A stretch of DNA of 64,000 bases. Origin: Chrysomallon squamiferum. Taxonomy: Eukaryota; Mollusca; Gastropoda; Neomphalida; Peltospiridae. How positions within the stretch are numbered: the stretch's first letter is position 1; every line of letters starts with the position of its first letter. Where the stretch lies: the NCBI GenBank assembly GCA_012295275.1, contig CM022679.1:1525775-1589774 (forward strand), read 5' to 3'. A program made the translations under genes and the position numbers. Under the pieces are notes generated by a model. The model was not told the DNA's origin and made no database searches. It saw only the letters and a program-made list of their open reading frames with translations. Positions 13,658 through 28,552 of this stretch are shown here, one piece after another.

Positions 13658-14223
13658 TTTACAAACACTAATAATTTATAACAAATATACAAAAATCTGC
13701 GACATTTGGTCAGTCATTCTTTTTATTAATTGTTATCCTAACAGAGTTGACAAATCAAAGAAATTAAACATCAATTAAATTTAATAGATTTTTTTTCTTC
13801 ATTATTACTTTTAGTGTTTTCGTGGAATCTTCCCTTTTATTAATTACGTGGTATCCTAAATGATTGTCAGCAACAATAACAATAATAATTTAAAAAAATG
13901 TTTACCATGAAATTTACTTGATATTTTTCCACTCAGCAATAACAAAATAAGAATTAAATTAAAATAATAGTAGTATAACGGTGGTTTAACCGGTGTTGGT
14001 GTCAGTGTAGCTGCTGTTACAAAGACGAGGGAAACAGGTCGTTGTGGGTGATAATGTGCTTCTCACGCAGAATAATCTCACGAGTGATTGCTCGGAGATA
14101 GCCTTATTCATCACGCGATCTCACGACTCACTGCGTCGCAAAATCAACACAGAGAAACACTGGACTGCTGCACGTGACCCTCTTTGACAAAACTAATACA
14201 TCACCTTGTGTAATAACATTTCA

Positions 14224-14344
<121 letters not shown>

Positions 14345-15045
14345 CTCTCTGTATGTGTCTGTCTCTATTTATCAATATGTCACTCAAACACCTCCTCACA
14401 ATACACATACACACCACGCAAATTCTTTATTTTTCTCGTTGCACCTTTTTTTTTTTTAATCATTCATGCCGATTTGTCAGGCTGGATTTCTCTGTCTTTA
14501 TCTCTCCTTTTTTTCTTTATTACATCTTTATTCGTTGTTTTTAGATACAAATACACACACACCCACACACACGCACACACACGCACACACATGGAAACAT
14601 AGAAACACAAAAACAGACAACGTACAAATGTGCAAGAAAAGGGTGTATGCGTAATTTCAAAAGTACTGATTAAAAATCAGAAATGTATTGATTACATTCA
14701 GACTGTAAGCCTTTCATTACGGCGAACAAGAACGTTGAGTAAAATTAATTACTGTGGATTATGTATATTACACGACGTTTGCATGTTTGTGTGTTCTTTT
14801 TGCAGTTTCGCATGTATTTAACACACACACTGATATATATAAATACAGATATATATAAGACTGGAATAAATGCTATACGGCATCTGACGAATTGAGGGTC
14901 GAGACTGACTTTGTTCTCTGCCAGTCCGTTAGAATATCAGCCAAGTTTAGTCAGACGTAAACTGCAAGTGAATATTGATTAAAAAAATATATATACACGT
15001 ACGTACGAACATACACACATACAAATACATACCTACACTCATACA

Positions 15046-15409
15046 TACACATACATACATACATAGATACATAACATACATACATACATACATAATACAT
15101 ACATACATACATACATACATACATACATACATACATACATACATACATACATACATACATACATACATACATACATACATACATACATACATACATACAT
15201 ACATACATACATACATACATACATAACATACATACATACATAGATACATACATACATACATACATACATACATAGATACATACCATACATACATACCATA
15301 CATACATACCATACATACATACATACATACATACATACATACATACATACATACATACATACATACATACATACATACATACATACATACATACATACAT
15401 ACATACATC
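15046..15409. repeat. (CATA)n tetranucleotide array, ~360 bp
   Basis: CATA/ATAC repeats with occasional TAGATA and ACCATA interruptions. It is the same repeat family as 6125-6488 on the opposite strand. Confidence 0.96.
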
Positions 15410-16204
15410 ATAGTTATATACATACAGAGAGAGAGAAAAGGAAAGATGGCGACTGAGGGCAACACAAACAATTTAAAAAGTCTAAGAGACAAAAACGAGA
15501 ACGTCTGTTAACACTGAGCTGTTTAAACAAGATCGGCTACGTTCTCTCTGAGACTCGCGTCAGGTCTGACTCAGAGGAAATAAAACGTTTCTCGGAGATG
15601 TTATTCTGGCCTTTCACCACACTTGAAATAATCACTCGCCTCAAAGCCTTGTTTGAGTAGCCCGTTTCACTGACATATTAACGTGTACATTAAGATGAAT
15701 TAATAAAACTCGTTTACAAATGAGATTAACTCTGCCCTTGATAACGCGGGTATCAGACTTTTAAAGTGTTTCTATCCGCCAAGCTTTGGACCAGAGGCAA
15801 TCCTGAGTTCTTTATTTTCTGATTTTCTGGACTAAGGCTTAATATATACTTTAAAAATAAAATTAACAATTATTATTATTATGGTTTTAATTTATTTCTT
15901 TTTTCTTGCTGAAGTTCTTGGTTTTGTTTTATTAATATGCCATACAACAGCAATGAGATAATGACGTAATTTTATTTTATTTTATTTTATTTATTTTTTA
16001 ATTGCTATTATGGTTTAATACTGTAATAATATTACCGTAGTTATGCTATTAACGGTACTTCTTGTTAGATATACCGTAATATTTTTAACTCGAACTTTTT
16101 TCCCTATAATGATAATTGAGTATTTAAAAAAAAATAAGTATCATCAAAATAAATAAAAGCAACAGAAACAAATTTTACAAATGTTTTGGCAACAGACATG
16201 TACA

Positions 16205-16313
16205 TGAAAAAAAAAAAAAAAAAAACAAAAAAAAAAAACCTATGTAGTCTATCTGCAAAAATCGGTTTTAAAATTTTGATAATTCAGTAAAAAAAAAAAA
16301 AAAAAAAAAAAAT
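16205..16313. repeat. Two poly(A)-rich tracts
   Basis: A-runs at about 16209-16239 and 16289-16311. No associated element was recognised. Confidence 0.85.
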
Positions 16314-16623
16314 AGTTTCTTAATAAAATTTGCTTATTAGAAAATAAAAATATATTATTATCCTTCTAAAAATGGCAGCATAATTATTCAAAATTACGCG
16401 AAAGTTGTGGAAATTGCTTTTTGACATCATCTATACCTAAGGCAGATTGCTTTTTTCTTCTTCTTTTTTTCTATTTCCTAAACGATTACCTTATCGCTTC
16501 ACACAGAGACCAGACCAGCGTTTTTCTGACAGAAATAGACAGATAAATCAGCGAGACAGCCATACAGACAGCGCGACAGACAGACAGACAGAGAGATACG
16601 CATAAATAAATATAAATGTGAGA

Positions 16624-16728
<105 letters not shown>

Positions 16729-17079
16729 ATCACCGCTCTATTCCGACGTTATTTATTTATTTATTTATTTCCCATTTTTCAAATAAAAATGTCAGGGAGC
16801 TGTAAAAGAAACCATTTTCTAGGAAGTTAGGTTTCTAGAACACACGGCGGCTGACAGCAGTTGTAGAAAAACACATTTTGTATTCTCACATTATCCAATA
16901 AGCCGCCACACGTAAAGAAACGGTTATCCGACAGTGCTGTTATAAATTACAGTTTACTTCAATTTGCTATAAATCCCTAAACGAAATTTGTTGTTAACCT
17001 TCAGTTCAGCGTAATCTTTTGTTAGAACAGTAAAAATTTGTCTGTTTAATTTGTATTTATTTATAGCCTAATTATTATC

Positions 17080-17447
17080 CCTTGTTCATTTGTACGTCTT
17101 ATACGTCATTTGTTTGTAACTCTAATATATCATTAATTTGTAAATGCAGTTTATCATTCATAACATGTCACTTGTTTGTGAATGCAGTATGTAATTTGAT
17201 TTGTAAATGTTTTATATCATTCGTATATAAATTGTAATTCATTTGTAAATGTACTACGATATTCATTTGTAAATGTCATATGTCATTAGTTAGTAAATGT
17301 ATTATTCATTTATTTTTAAATGCAATATTACTTTAGTTTGTAAATGTATTATATTATTCGTAAATACATGTAATAATATCATTTCTTTGTAAAAGTAACC
17401 TGTTTCTTATTTCTATTTAATTATTAATTCTTAGGTTCAATTTATTA

Positions 17448-17499
<52 letters not shown>

Positions 17500-17500
17500 T
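17080..17500. repeat. Degenerate TTTGTAAATG-containing array, then (ATT)n
   Basis: The word ATTTGTAAATG recurs about nine times at roughly 30-45 bp spacing from 17080 to 17400. A pure (ATT)n follows at about 17448-17498. (TTC)n lies just beyond, at about 17572-17599. Confidence 0.75.
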
Positions 17501-18045
17501 AACCGAAATAGCTAATTCTGTTAATAAAACAGTTAAAAAACGGTCCAGATGCGGTTTGTCAGTTAAATAAAGTTTCTTCTTCTTCTTCTTCTTCTTCTAG
17601 CTAGGAGACAGATGAGTGTTAAACTGTGACGTAAGATGACGTAAGTTTTGCTGTACGTGATCCACTGAGACAAGCAGATCACCTGACACAGCTGAGTCTC
17701 ACTTTGTCAGCGAGAGTTCGTTCTGAATCAGATAAACAAATCTGACGTCACTAAGTCCTAGAGTTGTCCTCTCACACTTTAATATATATAAATATATTAA
17801 ATACGTAAGTAAGTAAATAAATAAATAAATTGAAGCACAAATAAAGAAAAATAAGAAAGAAAGAAAAAAAAGAAACAAAAAAGAAGATTTTTTTACATAA
17901 AAGTTACTTCGAAATTTTCCCAGTTAGATAACAACCGATAACGAATTTAACTCCTTGTCGAAAACACCTGATATTGTTATTCTTATTTCTTTCCGTGCGC
18001 AGGTGCGTTTTCTAATATTAATTAAAACTTTTTTATTCTTTTGAT

Positions 18046-18051
<6 letters not shown>

Positions 18052-18084
<33 letters not shown>
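18052..18084. repeat. (GT)n microsatellite
   Basis: About 16 GT dinucleotides. Confidence 0.95.
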
Positions 18085-18085
<1 letters not shown>

Positions 18086-18399
18086 GAATGTAACTAAACT
18101 GAAATGTATAGCATTCAGACTGTAGTCTACATGAAGATATTTACACGCAAAATTGTGTTTAATTATATCAATTAAATATTTAATTATTTAACATTCCATT
18201 TTCTGTTAATTTGCGATAATTTCGTACTTGAGGTGATAAGTTGGTCTGTTATTTGTGTCCCTAATCATGTGTAAAAGTGACAGATCTAACTGGTTTCTGA
18301 TCAGTGCTGACGAAACTGGAAAGAGGTAGGATCGACCCTTACCGGTGTGCTCATAGGACTTTTCATTTTCATTCCATCACTGACGTTAATGTTCATGTT

Positions 18400-18660
18400 G
18401 ATGATTTTGATGATAATGATGATGGGGATGATGATGATGATGGGGATGATGATGATGATACTAAATGCGTGTTTTTTTTTTTTGACGGAACTGTTTTATG
18501 TTATTGATTATTATTTTATTTTATTTTATTCTATTTTATTTATTTATTTATTTATTTATTTATTATTTTATTTTGTTTTGTTTTGTTTTGTTTTGTTTTA
18601 ATTATTTATTTTATTTTTATTTTTATTTTTATTTTTTTTTATTCATTGATTCATTGATTC
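18400..18660. repeat. (GAT)n and T-rich (TTTTA)n/(TTTTG)n patch
   Basis: GATGATGGG triplets at 18403-18459 are followed by T-run, TTTTA, TTTA and TTTTG repeats to about 18640. Confidence 0.88.
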
Positions 18661-19432
18661 ATTTTATCCTTAAAATAACTACTGCTAATTTTTACGTAAG
18701 TCTACATGTTATGAAGTTGTAACTAAAAACCCACTGTTATCAAAACGGACTGAAACGTTTAAAATACACAAAACTCTTCGTGTCAACAAGGTCGCATTTT
18801 ATTAACTAAACAGACTAACTTCAATTTTGTTTCATAAATAATCACAGAGTAATGCTTTTGACAACGAAGGTTAGCGCATGCGCGATGCTTTTCCTGGGAT
18901 CATTGTGACATTAGATAGATCACCATGTAGGAAATCGTGTTTGAAACTTTATGCCGTATAAATAAACATCAAAACGGGGGTTAAAAATATGAATGACAAT
19001 GAGACAGAAATATAAAACCAGACTAGCTTTGTCTTCACGCCGTGAAAAACATTTCATTAATGTCGTAAAATTGCACCTGCGCATTAAAGGAAAAAAAAAA
19101 AAAAATCTTCCAATTACTGTGTCAGGTGTTTTCGATGTGGACTTAAATTCGACATTTTTCAGAAATAATTTTTCAAACTAAACATTTATCTTAGATGCTA
19201 AAAAACAGGGAGGCTATATGTAACAACGTCTTCAACGTGGTATTCACGTATATCACGAAGTAACCAGATTACCGCGACTTTTTTGTTTTGCTACGTCAAC
19301 ATTTTTAAGACAAAGTTGATTAATGTTCAATTTGAGAAGCGTATGTTGAATTTTGACTGTCAAAACGTTTATATGAAATATTCTCAGATACACAGGTAAA
19401 TATGTACACAGACTCTGACAGAAATACGGACA

Positions 19433-19435
19433 GAC

Positions 19436-19526
<91 letters not shown>
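19433..19526. repeat. (CAGA)n then (GA)n microsatellite
   Basis: CAGACAGA repeats lead into a pure (GA)n at 19441-19526. Confidence 0.96.
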
Positions 19527-19530
<4 letters not shown>

Positions 19531-20106
19531 TTAAACCTCCCATCGAAGAGACACAAAGGGGAAAAAAGACAGTGACAGACAGACAGAAAGAGAAACAGAA
19601 AGATAGAGAGAATGAAAAATAAAAGTGTATTCTCTACAAAATAAAACAAATTATCAAAAGAAATTCAAAATATGTTCAAAATTGTCGTCATGTATTTTTA
19701 AAATAAATTTTCAAATACATAAAAACACAGAGACATGTAAATGGAAAAACCTAACTACTTAATGAATGCTTTGATTCGCGTCCATCCTCAAAGGACTTTT
19801 GTCATCCTTTAAGTACAAAATCTTTCATCATTTTAATGTGTTTCCTCATCTATAAATCAAACATTATTTTCCACTACTTTTGTTCAGTTATAAATTATTT
19901 ATTTTTTTATGTAAAATAGTTTTCGTTAAATGAATACAAACATGAAATAAAAGTGGTCGGAAAGATACATCTTTGAGAAAGCTTTGTTTGTTTTTAAGTT
20001 TTCGATGTTTTTGATTTGAAAACTTTGAGATAATCAGACGGATCAACTGTTAATGTTTTCGTTTAACACGAATACTGGCTTCAAATGTCGCCACATACTT
20101 TATTAT

Positions 20107-20110
<4 letters not shown>

Positions 20111-20140
<30 letters not shown>
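20111..20140. repeat. (AT)n microsatellite
   Basis: About 15 AT dinucleotides. Confidence 0.92.
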
Positions 20141-20141
<1 letters not shown>

Positions 20142-20943
20142 TTTAACTAATTAATAACACAGAATCTTTAACTTACAGAATAAAACAGAGAATGATACAC
20201 AATGCCTAGTGTAAGATTTGTCTAGAAACAAATGTAGTCAAAGAAAATAAAAGTACAACAGTTATAATTTTCTTCTTTTTTCATTTTGTTTTTTCAGTTT
20301 TTCAAAATTTGTATTAAGAAAGAAAGAAAGAAAGAAAAAGAAAAGAAAGAAAAGAAAAGAACAAAGAAAGGATTTTGAAACATTGTTGATTTGAGAAACA
20401 GAAGTTCTTAATGGACAATTGAACATTTGTTTATGTTGATTTGATTCTTCAGTGTTTCTCAGTGAAGCAGCACAACAGGCTGTGTACGATGAGTTAAATC
20501 AACTCAAGTTCTTTGTCCTCTCTCGTCATTAAAGTTAACAACAGAAATCTCTGACATTTCACTCGAGAGACACGGTTGAAACATGAAAATGGTTTTCTTA
20601 ACAAATCAGAAAATATTTGAAAAGTTTGTTTAGTCACTCAGGGTAGGAAAAGAGTTTTTGTTTAGTGAGTGAAATTTTTTCTCTTCTTATCTTTTTTCTT
20701 TTATTGTATATTTTCTTCTAATCTTTTGTCGTCATTTTAAAATCCTGTAAATAGTCGTAAATATTCTAAACAGTGAGAAAACATTGCGATCAGCAGAATG
20801 AAAGTAGGTCGAGTAAGCAAACATGACAGACAGACAAACAAATATATGGACGGATGAATGGAGGACGGACTAATATATATATTTATAGGTTGTTAGGTAG
20901 GAACGTAGACAGACAGACAGTTAATTAGATATATGACAGATAA

Positions 20944-21105
20944 ATACATACATACATATATACATACATACATACATACATACATACATACATACATACA
21001 TACATACATACATACATACATACATACATACATACATACATACATACATACATAAAACATACACATACACGCATATGCACACACACATACACACACATAT
21101 ACATA
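20944..21105. repeat. (CATA)n array and (CACA/CATA) mix
   Basis: A pure CATA tetranucleotide tract runs at about 20945-21053, followed by CACACATA variants to about 21105. Confidence 0.95.
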
Positions 21106-21849
21106 CAAAGAATAACGACACTATCAGTAGAACTTTTACAGAGATCACAGATCCAGTTATTAGAGAGATCGTATCATATTTCACACTGAGCCTAACAGAA
21201 TTACCAGGATTAATTTAATCTTTAGAAAGTCGAGTCTCCGCAGAACACACTCTCGTCATTACTGCTATTTACAGCTAATGTTTGTTCCCCGCCTAAAACC
21301 TGCTTTCACGAGTCCCTAGAATTCACAGTAACGTTCGTATGAATACATCGAATTTTCCAGAATTCTTCCAAGTAAATATACAGCAGAAGACAAGCACTAA
21401 CAGAAATTAGCCGCCTGTTGTAGTCGAGTCTAAGTAAAACCAAATAGTCTTACAGATCAGCCGAAAAGAAACGTGTTTCGGCATTAAACGTATTTCTGTC
21501 TTAAATAGCTCGGTGTTAAACAGAGTTCCCAGTTAAATAAAAACCAGTTTTAAACACAGTCCCTCTCTCCACCAGCCTTTGATAGATTCAGATATATGAT
21601 CGATTCTACTACAGATCTTTATGCCACTTTACAATATCAGCAGACTTTCTAATGTTATAATAAATGTCTTGTTTTCAAAATCACATTAAATATGGTTTTG
21701 AAAAGCCAAAGGAGTGAAAACCAAAACCGCCAGAGTGAATAACGAGAAATTTGTTATGTTGCTGGTGAATATTTATACAGTTTTACTAACTGATATTTGG
21801 TCAATTTGGATGACTGGCAAATACATCACAATTTATTGAATTTGTTTAA

Positions 21850-22187
<338 letters not shown>

Positions 22188-22699
22188 TATACATTAGTCA
22201 GAGGTTTGCATAAATAAAACAAGTCTTTACGCTATTTTCTATCCCTTCTGCGTCAAACATATTAATGCTGCTTGCACATCGCGTCGTTTTTTCTTAAAAT
22301 AAAATAATTTTAATAATTAAACAACACAGTATGCTTTGTCGGAAAAGCTATTATAACCGTTTTGAGTTAGTTTTCTAATTTCGTTTCGTTATAAGACAGC
22401 GGTATTCTGCTAATCCATTGGTAATCCACAGGTATTAGGCCATTTATTATTAGGATTACTATACATATTAATGACGTTTGTAACTGAGAATAGATCAAAA
22501 TAATAATCTTCAGTGATGTCTATGATTTGTTATTAGTGTTCAGTAGATAGGAACTCTTCACCTGAACTTAGTTTTTATATGTGACACATAGTTTCACAAT
22601 AATACACCACATTATGTAAGTCTCTATCCGTCTATCTGTCTATCTAATTTTCTATCTAATAACCTGTCTATCTGTACCCATTTCTATTTGTCTCTCTGT

Positions 22700-22808
<109 letters not shown>

Positions 22809-23454
22809 CGTGTGCTCCAAAGTGTGGTATATAAGGGAATAAAATAGTTGAAATTTTCAAAGAAATATAGCTATACATTCACTTCTGTCCTGCTTACAGT
22901 TTAATTACAGAAAAACTGACTGTGAATAACGCTTAGTAAGAACTGTCTCAGTCATTTACCATAACTTTAAAACGATTGTTTTATTTATTTATTATTATTA
23001 TTATTTTTAATATACAAAAGATAAATATAATAGAAACGGCACTGATCCAATCCTCTTGAAAAAAAAAAGAAAAAAGAAAATGGATTGGTATATTTTACAA
23101 ATAAAACAATAACAGAAATGTATTAAATAAATTTACATCATCTATGTATACGACTAAAAAAATATGCTTCAACAAATTGAAAAGATTTATATATTTATTT
23201 ATTTATTTATGGTGTAGACAAAATGATAAGCAGTGGATCGACACAACAATACTATTTTTAACTAACAGTTACAAAACAGGGCGTTGATACGTACAGCTCT
23301 TTATATAATGTTGATTATACGATTTTACTTACTTCCATTTCAAATGATAATATCTTGATCAGGTCAATGGTCGCACACAGACAAATACATATATGTAAAT
23401 AAATACAGACTTTAATCTTCTCATCTGTATCAGAAATACTCATTAATTATTTTA

Positions 23455-23461
<7 letters not shown>

Positions 23462-23500
<39 letters not shown>
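23462..23500. repeat. (AT)n microsatellite
   Basis: About 19 AT dinucleotides. Confidence 0.94.
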
Positions 23501-23502
<2 letters not shown>

Positions 23503-23689
23503 CTGGCTGATTCATGTCTGAGAATGGTGCCAGTTTATTGTTGTTATTTTTGTTTTCAAAAATGTGATGTGTGGGTTTAGGGGCGTCTATTTTGAGAAGC
23601 ATAAACTGATTTTGTGTAGGGATTTGTGCTGTGGTTAAAGAATGAAGAATATAGTCAATGATATTTGTAAACAGCGATATATGCATTTA

Positions 23690-24050
23690 TAGTGATATGT
23701 GGCGTTAGTAATATGTGCGATTAATATGTGGAATTATAGTGATATGTGCTTTTAGTAGTATGTACAGTTATATGTGTATTTAAAATATGTGATTATCAGA
23801 ATGTGTAGCAAGTATTATGGTCTCTTTAATCATATTTAATTAGTAATATGTATATTAAATATGTGTAGTTAGTGATATGTGTATTTAATAATATGTATAA
23901 TTAGCAGTATGTGTATTTAATAATGTATATAATTAGTAGTATGTGTATTTAAATTGTAATAATATGTGTAAGTAGTGGTATGTGTATTTAATGATATGTG
24001 TTACTAGTAGTATGTGTATTTAATAATACTTGTAACTTGTAATATGTTAT
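23690..24050. repeat. Degenerate ATATGTGTATTTAATA array
   Basis: The words AGTAATATGTG and GTATTTAAT alternate at roughly 20-40 bp spacing. It is an old AT-rich minisatellite. Confidence 0.7.
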
Positions 24051-24582
24051 TATAAAATTATCTGCCTATGTATGTGTACCTAGAATAATTAAAGCAGTTT
24101 AAAAAGAAGTTAATTTACCGTTGGACATTTTAAAAAGAATTTTTCGAAATTTAAGAGAAACGTTTCCAGTTTAAAACCCAGCTGTCCGATACAATTTATA
24201 TTTCTCTAACTGCCAGCCACATATATCTTGATTCTCTCTTCATTATTAATTTAGAAACAGAAAAACCACATTTATTGCAAATAATTTTCTATTTGAGTCT
24301 TACAAACAAGTAAGATTTACGTGAAATTAAAAATTAATGTGTCTTTTCTATTTCTACGTAAAAGGTTATTTAGACAAAATGAGAGAATTGTCTTTTGATT
24401 AGTTTATACAATAGCGCTGTGACATTCGTTTGACATTTGAGGTTATTGAAATAGGGTTTTTAAAGTTTAATAAGATTAGATTTTGCTAAAGTTAGAGAAA
24501 TGTCTTAACGAGTATGTTAATGACAGAAACGTGTGGGTGAATCAAGCACTCACAGTAAGAAATAGCGAAATATACCTTTATA

Positions 24583-24635
24583 ATTATATTATATTATATT
24601 ATATTATATTATATTATATTATATTATATTATATA
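24583..24635. repeat. (TATAT)n pentanucleotide repeat
   Basis: About ten copies of a 5-bp TATTA-type unit. Confidence 0.93.
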
Positions 24636-24794
24636 AATAAAAGAAATAGTTTATAAACAAATACATGTATGTATATATGCATTCTCTGACTTGTGTGTCC
24701 TCTGCACATAAACAACATTTAAGAACGCACTGGCACAGAGGACAAAGTCCAATCACGACCTCACAAACTTCGTAGATGCCGCTGACAAGATTTG

Positions 24795-24797
<3 letters not shown>

Positions 24798-24880
<83 letters not shown>
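24798..24880. repeat. (GA)n microsatellite, 83 bp
   Basis: A pure GA tract. Confidence 0.97.
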
Positions 24881-24882
<2 letters not shown>

Positions 24883-25454
24883 ACAAACAACCTGCGACAC
24901 GTGTTATATTGACATCTAATAACGTTACTAATGACAGTGTGATGTGAGTGTAAATATCCATTAATCACGTAGATCGATGCACACACTCATTATTTAATAC
25001 CAGCGTTTCCTTTCACATCTGTAACCTCGTTTTCACCGAGATGGGAGAGAGCATTTCCAAGTCGCATCACACATAATTTGATCTATCGTAATTCACAATT
25101 ACATATCAGGTAGACTATTTTATATAATATTTCAGGTATAATTACAAAATCTGACATGTCACACAAAGTAACGAGGCGAGTGAAATCTCAGGATTTAAAC
25201 ACTGGCATCAGTCGTGGGTGCTCGAAAGATCAACAACTGTTATCACCCCAGTTCAGATATATCCCAGTCCGGTTTGTGCCCTGCCATTATTATACTGTCC
25301 ACAGGAAAGATGAGATAAAGGATTTATTACTGCTAGTCAAAAATCGTAACTCCCAGAATTCTATGAGTGGGTTTAATCTTTAGGGTCTTGCCTTGGCTGT
25401 TATGAATAATCCGTATAATAATAGACTTCTTCATTAAACCATTTGGTATGTTAT

Positions 25455-25474
25455 GTGCGTGTATGTATGTGTGC

Positions 25475-25507
<33 letters not shown>

Positions 25508-25620
25508 TGTGTAATTGTTTTTGTGTATTACTGACAACATGATCAATAAGATAACTAATAATAATAACAATAATAATAATAACAACAACAACATCGACAA
25601 CAACAATAACGGTACTCGTA
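25455..25620. repeat. (TATG)n and (AAT)/(AAC)n patch
   Basis: TATG repeats at about 25461-25511; AAT, AAC and ACA triplets at about 25555-25608. Confidence 0.88.
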
Positions 25621-26199
25621 TTAAAGATAACAGTCATAAAATGAGCTAAAACAAATTTTTTTAGGAACAACAGAAATAAGTAAAACCAAATAAATACGAA
25701 ATTATTTTTGAATAAATAATTATTTTTATTAATTAACAGGCATGTCGCGTTCATTTCTCACCCAGGCAAGTTTATTTAAATACAAAACATTTCACTCGTA
25801 TTTTCGCAAGAGACTGTTAACATTAAAACGCACTTAATTAAAACGTTGTTGCATGACGAGTCAATATGTTACTTTTAGTTATTTGCGTCTGCCCGAACTT
25901 TAAACAGACGTTTTCACAGTTTGCTTTAAAGATTTAAAAACTCTTTTCTGCTTATAATATTTATCTATGAATATTGCGTTTTTGAATTGAATCATATTTT
26001 TTTTTTAATTGACGTTGTTTTACAAAAACATGTTTTCTTGACTTCATTTTACTTCTGTATTTACTTGATGCGTTTCGAACTTAACGACACTGTTAATTGA
26101 TTTTTGAATAAACCTGTCTATAATTAATGAAGAGTAAGTGAGGAGCTTGGTTGACGTGTGAAGTAAAAGAACTGATTTGTAATGTCTGCTACCTGAACG

Positions 26200-26345
26200 T
26201 TATTATCACGTGATGTCTCGTCACGTAATATTTCGTAACGTAGCATTTCATCACGTAATATTTTATCATGTATTATTTCATCACGTAATATATCATCATG
26301 TGATATTTCTTCACGCAGTATTTCATCACGTACTCATCATGTATA
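26200..26345. repeat. ~17-bp TCACGTAATATTTCA array
   Basis: About eight diverged copies of a unit around TCATCACGTAATATTTC. A (TTTA)n lies further on, at about 26460-26492. Confidence 0.8.
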
Positions 26346-26460
26346 ATTAAAAACCGGGTTGGGACTGGTTAGGTTAATTTCTGTAAGTTTTATCTGTTTG
26401 TCTGTCTGTTGTTGTTTCTTTTTTCTTCTTCTTGTTTTCTTTTCTGCTCACTGTTTTTGT

Positions 26461-26492
<32 letters not shown>

Positions 26493-27699
26493 TATTATGT
26501 TGTTGTTCTGTTATTGTTTGATTTTTGTTTTGTTTTGTTTCGTTTTTTTTGAAGTTTATAGTTTTATGTTTTTATTATTAACCACACAAGCAGATTAAGA
26601 ACAAAAAAAAAACACAGACTACAAAATCCGATCTGTTTTGTAAAAACACGGGGGGAAAGCTAACAATATTCGACTCGTCTGTACTGGTAATTAGAATAAC
26701 GAAACACAATCATCTGCACACTAGAGAAGAAACCCCTCGTCACCAAAGGCTATCCTTTTCAATTAAAGAAACATAAAGACGATCTGATGGACCGAGGACG
26801 TTATCAACGTGCCTGTGTTGACATCAGTTACTTCCATCTCAATTAGCGCTTATGAGTTTTCTCCAAACATCGGCGGTGTGGACGTCAGACACAAGTGTCT
26901 CCTTCAGCTCCATCAAACTCAATTTGCTTTATGCTCTCAGCGGATCCGGGCCAAGATAATGTCTTAAACCGAGTCGCATAACAAGAACCGCTCAACGTAC
27001 AACGAAAATAGATCTTTAGTTTTTAATAAACTGGTCGTTTTCTCGCTCTAATATCACCGCAGATTGAACCAGCGACAACAGCGAGTTTCCGTGACGTCGT
27101 CGCTGATGTGAAAACGATTGCATGTCGTAATGAGTTTGCGGCTGTACGGTGCGGCTGAGAAACAAGGCAATGCAGGGTTTGCTAAGACCAGCGTAATGCG
27201 GTGTGCTGAAATATCACTGCAGTCGTAAGTCAGAGGAACGAGGCCATCGGTTACATTTCGTTAATTAGTGTAATAAAACGTATTGGTAAATTATGATAAT
27301 GTGACGTATTTCAATTTGTACGACGTAAGTTTTTGTGTATTACAGTGTTCATTTTAATAAGAGTAATATATATATTAGTAAATTATTATAATAGGAAGTG
27401 TTTTAAATTAGCATTACATGCTCTTAAATGAGGATATGTTTGAATTAAAGTATTTTCTGTAATGAATAAGTAACACAGTATTTAAACAAGTCAAACTGCG
27501 ACCCGCGGTGCTTTCTGAGCGGTCCGCCTAATTTCATGAGTTGTTTTACCTTTCTTCATCAAAAATCATGACATGCTAGTGTGAAATATATAATAATAAT
27601 AATAATAAAAATTCTCAATCAATAAACAGTAATTAATTTGTTGTATATGTGAGAAAAGATGTAAAATATAAATTTAATTTAATTTTCTAATTTTATTAT

Positions 27700-27845
27700 T
27701 ATTATTGTTGTTGTCGTTGTCGTTGTCGTTAGTAGTTGTAGTAGTAGTAGTAGCAGTAGTAGTAGTAGTAATAGCAGTAGTAACAGTAGCAGCAGCAGTA
27801 GTAATAATAGTTATTTATTGGTATTATTATTACCGCTACTACTAT

Positions 27846-27897
<52 letters not shown>

Positions 27898-27926
27898 GTT
27901 ACTACTCCTCCTACTATTACTCCTAG
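27700..27926. repeat. (GTA)n and (TAC)n inverted triplet arrays
   Basis: GTC/GTA/GCA triplets on the plus strand to about 27812 are followed, after about 20 bp, by the complementary TAC/TAT triplets at about 27830-27905. The two halves could pair into a long imperfect hairpin. Confidence 0.92.
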
Positions 27927-28371
27927 CCCTATAGCTAAATAAAAATGTATGATTATATCAAACTGCACAGAACATCGTGCATGCATCTGGATGTAATTGC
28001 CATTTTTTGGGGAAAACATATTTCATTTTAATGCGGAGTTTTCCTTACAATACGAGAGACAACATTTCTCTCACCCTGGTGTTAACACTGCGGTCCTCTG
28101 GGACTGAAATGAAAGCTGCAATTTAAGCTACAAGCTATGTCTGTGACAGGCGGACAAAACCTCGGAGCTTCATGTGCAGTGTTTGTTAATTCAAACAGAT
28201 GAGCTTTCTTGGACTAATATTTTTCTCACTTAAAACTGTTTTTATTCCAAACAAAATGTTTTGTGTAATCGAATACGACAGGGAAATGAGTCAGAAAACT
28301 GATTATAATCCCTTTTTTTTTTTTTTTCTTCTTTTTATGTTCACAGTTTTTCGTACTGTTGAGGATTAGTT

Positions 28372-28552
<181 letters not shown>

